DNA of 64,000 nucleotides from CAWEFA01 sp963851385. GTDB taxonomy: Bacteria > Bacteroidota > Bacteroidia > Bacteroidales > DTGW01. A model generated the notes under the pieces. That model was not told the DNA's origin. It made no database searches and saw nothing but the letters and a program-made list of their open reading frames with translations. Shown piece after piece: positions 49,520-57,697 of this stretch (position 1 is its first letter; each line of letters opens with the position of its first letter). Position numbers and translations under genes: made by a program. The stretch covers positions 1 to 64,000 of the forward strand of contig CAWKPE010000030.1 of NCBI GenBank assembly GCA_963851385.1, written 5' to 3'.

Positions 49520-50425
49520 TTGAACTATTCTGGATTGATATTGCTTTCTGATTTTTTGTACTATATCAGTACTGCCAGCATGTTTGTCATTTTGCTAGTT
49601 GCAATTGTTTTTCTTCAGATATTTCTAATAAAATGGCTTACAAATAAAAATATAAAACTCCTCCGGCAAAAAAACCAGGAATTAGAGATAATAAACCTGA
49701 AATTAATCCAATCTGAAAGTCGTCTTAAAAAAATGAATATGTTTAAAGACAGGCTTTTTTCTATCATCTCACACGACTTAAGAAATCCTTTTAATTCATT
49801 ATTGGGAATATCGGAAATACTCAATAAAAATATCGGCAAGATAAATGAAGAAAAAATAAAGAAATATGCCGGCATAATTTACTCGAGCGCACGCAGCTTG
49901 TGCTCACAAACGGAAAGTTTACTGGAATGGTCCCGTGCACAATCAAATAAAATAGCATACCGTCCTGAGTTTTTCGATTTAAGGCCTCTCATTTTGAACG
50001 TTTTCACCTTATTTGAGCTGACGGCATTTAATAAAAAAATCGAACTGTGCTGTAATATTAAAGAAGTCAATATAGTTTTTGCAGATCGTGAAACTATTTC
50101 TTTGGTTTTGAGAAATTTGATAGATAATGGAATAAAGTTTACCAAAGAAGGAGGAAAAGTAATTGTTACTTCAAAAAAAATCGACAATTTTGTTGAAGTA
50201 AGTGTTACTGATACCGGAACTGGTATAAATGAAGAAGATATTTCAAAATTATTCAAATTTGATGAGGTAATTACCAGAAATGGCACACATGGAGAACAAG
50301 GCACAGGACTTGGATTAATCATGTGTAAAGAGTTTATTGAAATGAATAAAGGAAAGATAGATGTTGTAAGTCATGTAAATATTGGTAGCACTTTTTATTT
50401 CACTGTTCCTGCTAATGACAATTAA
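49520..50425 (+). CDS. Membrane sensor histidine kinase
   Basis: This kinase of about 301 residues begins at a TTG (49520); the first ATG is at codon 21, so the start is uncertain. One membrane segment (about 12-40) is followed by a coiled coil. The HisKA domain has phospho-His H85 in FSIISHDLRNPFNSLLG. The HATPase has NLIDNGIKFT, DTGTGINEEDI and GTGLGLIMCKEF. No sensor domain is recognisable, and no response regulator is adjacent. It is 12 bases upstream of the TPR kinase gene, so they form an operon. Its kinase core closely resembles that of the TPR kinase (HDLRNPF and HDIKNPL cores, G-x-G-L-G-L-I-x-C-K-E-F), which suggests duplication. Confidence 0.9.
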   Translation: MNYSGLILLSDFLYYISTASMFVILLVAIVFLQIFLIKWLTNKNIKLLRQKNQELEIINLKLIQSESRLKKMNMFKDRLFSIISHDLRNPFNSLLGISEILNKNIGKINEEKIKKYAGIIYSSARSLCSQTESLLEWSRAQSNKIAYRPEFFDLRPLILNVFTLFELTAFNKKIELCCNIKEVNIVFADRETISLVLRNLIDNGIKFTKEGGKVIVTSKKIDNFVEVSVTDTGTGINEEDISKLFKFDEVITRNGTHGEQGTGLGLIMCKEFIEMNKGKIDVVSHVNIGSTFYFTVPANDN

Positions 50426-50437
50426 AACCAGACATAA

Positions 50438-53233
50438 ATGATTGCCATATCATTAAAAAAAAGTGTTCTGCTGATTTCTTTATCTTTTTCATTGATTTGT
50501 TCTTCACAAAACCAACTTGAAATAGATAGTCTTCTAAGAAAATCAGAAACTGCTTCGCCCCTGGAGAAACCTTCTATATTAAACAGGTTAGCTGAATTGC
50601 AACTAAAAAATTCAATTGAAAAGGCCGAGGCATATGCAGATGAAGCTGAAGTATTATCGGAAAAAACAAGAAATCCAAATGAAGAAGCCCGTGCATTAAA
50701 AATTAAAAGCACTTGTTATCTTAATCGTTATCGTTATTCCGATGCTATTGACGCAACAAAATCAGCAATTGATATTTATCTTAAAAATGAAAATATTAAA
50801 GAAGCTGCAAATGCTTATATTCAATTAGGACATATATATAAACAAAGTCTTGATTATAGCAAATCACTTGAAAGTTATAATAAAGCATTTGAATTTTATA
50901 ACCTAAATAAGGATTCTGCCGGTATAGCATCAACTTATAATTTTCTTGGAAGTTTATATTTGAAACAGACAAATTATCAGGAAGCTCTTAAAAACTACCA
51001 GGTTTCATTACAAATGAGGTTGCGGATGGTCGATTCAGTTGGCATAGCTAATTCTCAATATAATCTTGCACTGGTATTACGCGAGATTGGGAATTACAAT
51101 GAGGCATTACAACATTTGGGACAAGCTATAACTATTAATGAAAAATTAAAAAATGCAAGTGAAGAAGCAAATGCATTAAATCTCTCCGGTAGCGTTTATC
51201 TTAAAATGAGCGAGTACAACAAAGCTCTTGAATTTTATCTTAAATCTATGACCATTCGGGAGCAATTAGGCATAAAAACTGATATTGCAACATCATATAC
51301 CAATATTGGGCAAACATACAGAGAACTAAATAATTTGCCCAAGGCTTTAGATTATCTTACCAAAGCACACATGCTGCAAAAGGAAATTGGCGACAGGAAA
51401 GCCATTGCAGCTACACTAAATTTAATTGGAGGCATATTTTGGAAATCAAAAAATTATTCACGTGCTCTTGAAAATTATTTAGCTTCATTAAAATTAAGCA
51501 TGGAACTTGAAGAAAAAGCCGAGACTTCTTCTGCTTATACAAATATTGGCAACATTTATTTTGAACTTAATAATTACGAAAAGGCAATGGAGTACTTTAG
51601 CGAAGCTCTGGTTTTAAATAGCACCATTAATGATTATAATCGTATTGCAAACTCCTACCTGCTAATTGGAAATTCATTTTCTAAAATAAGTAAATATCAG
51701 GATGCATTAAACAATTATAAAAAAGCACTTGAAATACGCCGTAAACTTGGAGAAATGGCCTATATAGCCAATGTACTTACCAGCATCGGCAGTACATACA
51801 CTGATATGGAAGACTTTAATAAAGCATTGTCTTATTTTAATGAAGCATTAGTAATCCGGAAAAAGATAAATGATAAAACAGGCATTAGCATTTCTCTCAA
51901 TAACCTGGGAAACTTATATAGTGCTATGAATAATCAAAATTTGGCGCTGACTTATTTTGAGCAATCATTGAAATCAGCAGAAAATATTGGTTTTAAATAT
52001 AATATTGCTCTTTGCTCCCGGAAGATTGGTGAAATATACATTGTACTTAAAAATTATGACAAGGCTTATGATTTATTTCAAAAATCAGTAAAACTAGGTG
52101 CTGAATTGTATAACCTGGAACTGTTGAAAAAGGGATATTGGGATATTTATAATTATTACCTGTTAAAATCTGATTATAAAAATGCTTTAGAAAATTACAA
52201 ATTCTTTACTCAATATAGTGATAGTATTGGTGTTTCCATGACTAATAAAAAATTACTCGATTTACAGGTAAACTTTGAATTAAGCAAAAAAGAAAGTGAA
52301 GTTGTCAAGATAGAGAACGACATTTCTCTTTTGAAAAAACAAAAGCAGTTGGATGAACTAAAAGATAGTCGAAGAAGGGAAACCATCTTTATATTATTAA
52401 TTGTAACAATTTTTTTACTATCCATTGGAATTCTATATTTCAACCGTTATCAGCTAAAACGTCATGCGGCTCAATTGCTGCAGGATAAATTTGATATTAT
52501 AGAAGATACAAACCAATCACTTAAAAAATCTGAAGAGGAATTACTTAAACTCAACAGCACCAAAGACAAGTTTTTTTCCATCATGGCACATGACATAAAA
52601 AATCCACTGGGTGGTTTGATTAGTATTACCGAATTGATGAAAACAGATTTCAAACAAACTTCTGATGAGGAAAAAGAAGAAATGTTTACTATCATTAACA
52701 AATCAACCCAGCAATTATATTCATTGCTTGAAAATCTCTTGCATTGGTCGCGTTCACAGACTGGCAAAATTGCTTATAATCCGATAGAACTTAAACCATT
52801 TGAATTGGCTGAAACCAATATTGAACTTTTAAAGGCTAATGCAGAGAAAAAAAATATTATGATAATCAATATGATTGATCATGATATTGAAATTAAAGCG
52901 GATAAAGACATGATAACCTTAGTGATCAGAAATCTTCTTTCAAATGCTATCAAATTCACTAACGAAAATGGTAAAATAATTATTGGTTCCGAAAGGAAAG
53001 ATGGAATGGTAAACATTTCCATTGAAGATAACGGAATTGGTATATCAAAAGAAGACATTAAGAAACTTTTCAGAATTGATGTCCAATTTACCAATGTAGG
53101 AACACAAAACGAAACCGGAACAGGATTGGGATTGATACTTTGTAAAGAATTTATCCTAAAACATCAGGGTAAAATTTGGGCTGAAAGTGAGGCAGGAAAA
53201 GGATCGAAATTTATTTTTAGTTTACCTGGGTAA
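50438..53233 (+). CDS. TPR-repeat sensor histidine kinase
   Basis: This 931-residue kinase has a signal sequence (residues 1-23). About twelve tetratricopeptide repeats of ~40 residues follow to about residue 610 (for example AYIQLGHIYKQSLDYSKSLE, SYTNIGQTYRELNNLPKALD and SLNNLGNLYSAMNNQNLALT). A single membrane helix (about 647-667) is followed by a coiled coil. HisKA has H718 in FSIMAHDIKNPLGGL; the HATPase has NLLSNAIKFT, DNGIGISKEDI and GTGLGLILCKEF. The TPR domain is periplasmic in this topology. Kinases of this design are common in Bacteroidota, with LytTR or other regulators elsewhere. Confidence 0.93.
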   Translation: MIAISLKKSVLLISLSFSLICSSQNQLEIDSLLRKSETASPLEKPSILNRLAELQLKNSIEKAEAYADEAEVLSEKTRNPNEEARALKIKSTCYLNRYRYSDAIDATKSAIDIYLKNENIKEAANAYIQLGHIYKQSLDYSKSLESYNKAFEFYNLNKDSAGIASTYNFLGSLYLKQTNYQEALKNYQVSLQMRLRMVDSVGIANSQYNLALVLREIGNYNEALQHLGQAITINEKLKNASEEANALNLSGSVYLKMSEYNKALEFYLKSMTIREQLGIKTDIATSYTNIGQTYRELNNLPKALDYLTKAHMLQKEIGDRKAIAATLNLIGGIFWKSKNYSRALENYLASLKLSMELEEKAETSSAYTNIGNIYFELNNYEKAMEYFSEALVLNSTINDYNRIANSYLLIGNSFSKISKYQDALNNYKKALEIRRKLGEMAYIANVLTSIGSTYTDMEDFNKALSYFNEALVIRKKINDKTGISISLNNLGNLYSAMNNQNLALTYFEQSLKSAENIGFKYNIALCSRKIGEIYIVLKNYDKAYDLFQKSVKLGAELYNLELLKKGYWDIYNYYLLKSDYKNALENYKFFTQYSDSIGVSMTNKKLLDLQVNFELSKKESEVVKIENDISLLKKQKQLDELKDSRRRETIFILLIVTIFLLSIGILYFNRYQLKRHAAQLLQDKFDIIEDTNQSLKKSEEELLKLNSTKDKFFSIMAHDIKNPLGGLISITELMKTDFKQTSDEEKEEMFTIINKSTQQLYSLLENLLHWSRSQTGKIAYNPIELKPFELAETNIELLKANAEKKNIMIINMIDHDIEIKADKDMITLVIRNLLSNAIKFTNENGKIIIGSERKDGMVNISIEDNGIGISKEDIKKLFRIDVQFTNVGTQNETGTGLGLILCKEFILKHQGKIWAESEAGKGSKFIFSLPG

Positions 53234-53239
53234 ATCGGA

Positions 53240-53350
53240 GAAAGGAAGCCGGAGACCAAGAATGGAAAACGGAAAAGGGTAGAAAGGTTAAGGGTGAAAG
53301 ATAATGACTAATGACTAATGACTAATGACTAATGACTAATGACTAATGAC
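53240..53350. repeat. Dispersed intergenic repeat, copy 3 (reverse), with TAATGAC x7
   Basis: Seven perfect tandem copies of TAATGAC occupy 53302-53350. They are preceded by a purine-rich stretch (GGAAAACGGAAAAGGG, AAGGTTAAGGGTGAAAG). On the complementary strand the order is heptamer repeat, TTTCACCCTT, AACCTTTCTACCC, TTTTCCG. This resembles 55995-56065, where the heptamer is AGTAATC. It sits just before xseB. Confidence 0.75.
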
Positions 53351-53377
53351 TATATTATTTAACTTTGAACTTTCATT

Positions 53378-53575
53378 ATGGCCAAGAAACTATCATACAA
53401 CGAAGCAATTGAAGAAATTGAGCAAATAATTGCTAAAATAGAAAATGATGAATACTCTATTGATGAGCTTGCTGAAAAAGTTAAACGTATTTCATTCCTG
53501 ATTAGTTATTGCAAGGAAAAGCTACGCAATACTGAAGAAGAACTGGATAAGATTTTAAAGAAGATGCAGGAATAA
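53378..53575 (+). CDS. xseB: Exodeoxyribonuclease VII small subunit
   Basis: This 65-residue, highly charged helical protein has the XseB pattern: SYNEAIEEIEQIIAKIENDE, SIDELAEKVKRISFLISYCK and LRNTEEELDKIL. XseB chains bind and regulate XseA. The length is normal. It is separated from xseA by two histidine kinase genes and a heptamer repeat. It converges on aconitase. Confidence 0.92.
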   Translation: MAKKLSYNEAIEEIEQIIAKIENDEYSIDELAEKVKRISFLISYCKEKLRNTEEELDKILKKMQE

Positions 53576-53612
53576 TTGTATTTTCTTGTATCAAAATTTT
53601 ATTACATACAAT

Positions 53613-55876
53613 TTACTTTTGCTGCATTTTTATCAAATTCAAAGCTGAACCAGCCTTAAACCAATCAAACTGATTTTTATTATAGGTATGGTTTAAAATA
53701 ATTTTTTCTATTTTACCATTGTCATGATGTAATATTCCGGTAAATGGTTTATCCGGATCAAAATTCGTTAGACCTGTAATATCTATAATATCATCTTCCT
53801 CAAATTTATTATAGTCTTCCTTATTTGCAAAAGTCAAAGCCAATATGCCTTGCTTTTTAAGGTTTGTTTCATGTATACGTGCGAACGAACGAACCAACAC
53901 GACTTTTATACCTAAGTGGCGCGGTTCCATCGCTGCATGCTCGCGTGATGAACCTTCGCCATAATTCTCGTCACCGACAATAATACTTCCTGTTTTTGCA
54001 ATTTTATAAGCTCTTGCGGCTTCAGGAACCGGAACATATTCATTGGTTATCTGGTTTTTGACACTGTTCATTTTGCCATTAAAAAAATTTATGGCTCCTA
54101 TCATCAGATTGTTCGAAATGTTGTCCAGGTGACCGCGGAATCTTAACCACTGTCCGGCCATAGATATATGATCCGTTGTGCACTTGCCTTTCACTTTAAT
54201 TAGCAATCTCAGACCTGTCATATTGTTTTTGTCCCAGGCAGGAAAAGGTTCAAGTAACTGTAACCTTTCAGATTTTGGATCAACTTTCACTTCAACCTTG
54301 CTCCCATCTTTTACCGGAGCCTGATATCCTATATCTTCAGCAAAAAAACCTTTATCCGGTAATTCCATTCCAACCGGTTCATCAAACTTAACTTTTTGAC
54401 CTTCATCATTAATCAGATAATCAGTAATTGGATTAAATGTGATATCTCCCGCAATTGCCATTGCAGTAACTATTTCAGGTGAAGCGACAAAAGCATGAGT
54501 ATTGGGATTGCCATCATTACGTTTTGCAAAATTTCGGTTAAATGAAGTAAGTATGGAATTTTTTTCACCTTTATCTGCATTATGCCTGGCCCATTGTCCA
54601 ATGCAAGGTCCACAAGCATTTGCAAGTACCATTCCTCCAATTTTAGTAAATATATCAAGCATTCCATCTCGTTCGACAGTATATCTTACCAACTCAGAAC
54701 CAGGTGTAATAATAAATTCACTTTTTACTTTCAGTTTTTTTTCTTCAGCCTGTTTTGCAATTGAAGCAGAACGACTAATATCTTCGTAAGATGAATTGGT
54801 GCAAGAACCTATCAATCCCACTTCCAGCTTTTGAGGATAGCCGTTTTCATTTACAGCTTTTGCAAATTGTGATAAAGGCCAAGCTTTATCTGGTGAAAAC
54901 GGCCCATTGATATAAGGTTCCAGCGTTGATAAATCTATTTCAATAACCTTGTCAAAATACTTTTCAGGAGATGCATATACTTCAGAATCGCCTGTGAGAT
55001 GATTTGAAACTTTGTCAGCTAAATCAGACACTTCAGAACGTCCGGTAGATTTAAGATAATCTGTCATTTTTTGATCGTAACCGAATATGCTTGTCGTAGC
55101 TCCTATTTCAGCACCCATATTGCAAATTGTTCCTTTACCCGTGCATGAAATGCTTTTTGATCCTTCGCCAAAATATTCTAAAATGTAACCTGTTCCACCA
55201 TCCACTGTTAAGATTCCGGCCAACTTTAATATTACATCTTTAGGTGATGTCCAACCAGACATTTTTCCGTTAAGCTTAACACCAATTATTTTAGGAAATT
55301 TCAATTCCCAGGGCATTCCGGCCATCACGTCAACTGCATCGGCACCTCCTACTCCGATAGCTATCATTCCCAATCCTCCTGCATTCACAGTGTGTGAATC
55401 AGTACCAATCATCATGCCTCCGGGGAAAGCATAATTCTCCAATATTACCTGATGAATTATCCCTGCTCCTGGTTTCCAAAAACCTATGCCAAACTTGTTT
55501 GAAACAGAAGAGAGAAAATCATACACTTCACTATTTGTAACTTTTGCTCTTTCCAGATCCTTTTCAGCGCCTGACTTTGCAACAATAAGATGATCGCAAT
55601 GCACAGTAGTTGGCACAGCTACTTTCTTGCGACCTGCCTGCATAAATTGTAAAAGTGCCATTTGAGCAGTCGCGTCCTGCATTGTAACTCTATCCGGGTT
55701 AAATTCGACATAATCTTCACCTCCTCCAAATGCTTTGTAATTGATTGTTTCTGATAAATGGAAATATAATATTTTCTCAGTCAATGTCAATGGCTTATTC
55801 AAAACTTGTCTGGCTTTATTGATACTTTCATCTATTTTTGAATAAACCGCTTTTATTAGTTAGAATCAAATAACAT
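53613..55876 (-). CDS. acn: Aconitate hydratase, one frameshift near the N-terminus
   Basis: Aconitase interconverts citrate and isocitrate in the TCA cycle through a [4Fe-4S] cluster. Cluster ligands are in GLIGSCTNSSYEDI and NACGPCIGQWAR. Other signatures are VPTTVHCDHLIVAK, FPGGMMIGTDSHTVNAGGLG, GVGGADAVDVMAG, and the C-terminal swivel domain with DENYGEGSSREHAAMEPRHL. The clean frame begins at a TTG (55802). Upstream codons in the same frame still encode the expected N-terminus (LIKAVYSKIDESINKARQ). An ATG at 55876 (MLFDSN) joins it after a one-base shift near 55860. The true start is therefore probably 55876, about 754 residues, as in relatives. Confidence 0.94.
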
Positions 55877-56333
55877 ATACTAAGTTCAAAGTTTAAGATT
55901 CAAAATTAAAAATTCAAAATCAACTATTAAATACTAGTTATTAGCTTTTAGCAAAAAATTCAAATGTTTGAAAATCAAAAGTCCACACTTAATAAAGTAA
56001 TCAGTAATCAGTAATTTCATTTCACCTTTTTCCAGCTACCTTTTAACTTTCTCCGGTTTCCGGTTTCCGCTAAAAACCGCAATTTAAAAAAATTAAACAA
56101 CAGAAATATTGAAATGTCAAGAAAATAAATAATGCCTGAATCATAAATTGAATTAAGCTCATTAAATAATTTCATTATGTCAATAACTTAAAATCTGACA
56201 TCATATGAAATGATAATTTTATTTTCAAAAAAATCGTATATATTTATCTTTTGGCTATTTTTGCCTGACTTTTGACAATTAGTTTTTATATAAATTTTAA
56301 ATTGATTATTAATTCTAAATTAAAAGTTTAATA
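55877..56333. other. Long intergenic region with dispersed repeat and a promoter box
   Basis: This region of about 455 bases contains dispersed repeat copy 2 (listed separately) and then AT-rich DNA. TATTTTTG at 56256-56263 matches the TANNTTTG -7 consensus, about 70 bases before the chorismate mutase gene; no matching -33 box was seen. No gene was recognised. Confidence 0.45.
55935..56072. repeat. Dispersed intergenic repeat, copy 2
   Basis: It shares the words TTATTAGCT, CCACACTTAATAA, TTTCAC-TTTTTCC and TTTTAACTTTCT, in the same order and spacing, with 35735-35840. It includes two and a half copies of AGTAATC (about 55997-56015), at the place where the copy near 53300 has seven heptamers. 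Non-coding. Confidence 0.5.
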
Positions 56334-56651
56334 ATGAAAGTGCCCATAAAACAACCATTTGAATGTACATCACTTATTGATGTAAGAAGTGAAATTGATA
56401 GGATCGACAGGGACATTATTAATTGCTTATGCGAAAGATTTCAATATGTAAAAGAAACTGTTAAATATAAAACAGGCAATAAAGACAGCATTACAGCAAA
56501 AGAAAGATATAATTGTGTAATTAAACAACGAGGGCAATGGGCAGAAGAAAATGGTTTAGATTCCAAAATTATTGAGCAGGTTTACACAATATTATTAAAC
56601 TATTTTATTGAAGAAGAAATGAAGATTGTAAATCAAAAAATAAATAATTAA
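56334..56651 (+). CDS. PchB-like chorismate mutase / isochorismate pyruvate-lyase family protein
   Basis: This 105-residue, all-helical AroQ-fold protein closely follows the layout of PchB: ECTSLIDVRSEIDRIDRDII, then RFQYVKETVKYK, AKERYNCVIKQRGQWAEENG and YFIEEEMKIV. The expected active-site Arg (in DVRSEID), Arg (CERF) and Lys (KYK) are present. The position corresponding to PchB Gln90 appears to be Glu. It could act as a chorismate mutase or an isochorismate lyase. It is followed after six bases by a DRE-TIM aldolase gene, so the two are surely one operon. No isochorismate synthase or other aromatic pathway gene is nearby. Confidence 0.8.
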   Translation: MKVPIKQPFECTSLIDVRSEIDRIDRDIINCLCERFQYVKETVKYKTGNKDSITAKERYNCVIKQRGQWAEENGLDSKIIEQVYTILLNYFIEEEMKIVNQKINN

Positions 56652-56657
56652 TATTCG

Positions 56658-57608
56658 ATGTACAGAAAAGAGATTAAAGTAATAGATTGTACTATCAGGG
56701 ATGGTGGGCTAATGAATAATTGGAAATTCACTGATGAATTTGTGAAAGCTGTTTATGAATCTTTGGTTGCATCAGGAATTGACTATATGGAGATCGGATA
56801 TAAAAGCAGCGAAAAAGCATATTCGCGGGCAGAGAATGGCCCTTGGAAATTTTGTGATGAAAAAGATCTTCGAAGAATAGTCGGAAATAACAAAACAGGA
56901 CTTAAGCTTTCCTGTATGGCAGATATTGGTAGAATTGATAACAATGACATACCCCTGAAAAAAGATAGTGTGATTGACATGATTCGCGTAGCGTGTTATG
57001 TTCACCAGATTGACAAAGCCATAGCATTAGCTGAGCATTGCATAGATAAAGGCTACGAAACTACCATTAATTTAATGGCTGTTTCAAAAGTTAATGAACG
57101 TGACCTTGATGAAGCATTGGCTGATGTAGCTAAATCCAGAGTTCCCGTATTTTATATTGTAGACAGTTTTGGCAGCATGTACTGTGAACAGATTGAATTA
57201 CTTGCAAGGAAATATTTTAAAGCCATGCCAAATAAAACTATTGGTATACATGCTCACAACAACATGCAATTGGCTTTTTCAAATACAGTTACTGCTATTA
57301 TTGAAAACTGCAATATGATTGATTGTACTTTATTGGGATTTGGCCGCGGTGCAGGCAATTGTCATACGGAAGTATTACTTGCATTCCTTAAGAATCCAAA
57401 GTATAAACTCAGACCTATTTTTAATATTATCCAGGAGCATCTCATTCCTATGCAGCAAAAAATTCAATGGGGGTATCATATACCTTATCTCATTACCGGT
57501 ATGTTGAACGAACACCCAAAAAGTGCTATGGCATGGATGGATTCAGAAGAAAGATACAATTTTGTGAAATTTTACAATCAAATGACTGAGAGTTATGCCC
57601 TCGAATAA
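56658..57608 (+). CDS. HMGL-like (DRE-TIM) aldolase catalytic-domain protein
   Basis: This 316-residue member of the DRE-TIM metallolyase superfamily carries the signature VIDCTIRDGGLMNNWKFTDE. YMEIGYKSSEKAY, FYIVDSFGSMYCEQI and the metal-ligand motif IGIHAHNNMQLAFSN follow. LLGFGRGAGNCHTEVLLAFL resembles 4-hydroxy-2-oxovalerate aldolase. The substrate is unknown; relatives include HMG-CoA lyase, isopropylmalate synthase and 4-hydroxy-2-oxovalerate aldolase. It is coupled to the PchB-like gene (6-base gap) and followed by a strong bidirectional terminator. The two genes therefore form a self-contained unit. Confidence 0.82.
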   Translation: MYRKEIKVIDCTIRDGGLMNNWKFTDEFVKAVYESLVASGIDYMEIGYKSSEKAYSRAENGPWKFCDEKDLRRIVGNNKTGLKLSCMADIGRIDNNDIPLKKDSVIDMIRVACYVHQIDKAIALAEHCIDKGYETTINLMAVSKVNERDLDEALADVAKSRVPVFYIVDSFGSMYCEQIELLARKYFKAMPNKTIGIHAHNNMQLAFSNTVTAIIENCNMIDCTLLGFGRGAGNCHTEVLLAFLKNPKYKLRPIFNIIQEHLIPMQQKIQWGYHIPYLITGMLNEHPKSAMAWMDSEERYNFVKFYNQMTESYALE

Positions 57609-57645
57609 AAATAAGATATAGATTTCGAATTCCTAACCCTAATAA

Positions 57646-57679
57646 TAAAAAAACCCGCTTAAAAAGGCGAGTTTTTTTT
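57646..57679. terminator. Bidirectional terminator
   Basis: The hairpin pairs AAAAAACCCGC with GCGAGTTTTTT (one mismatch) across a short A-rich loop, with T-runs on both strands. It lies between the convergent aldolase and PKD-protein genes. Confidence 0.8.
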
Positions 57680-57697
57680 ATTATCTAAGAACCATTA

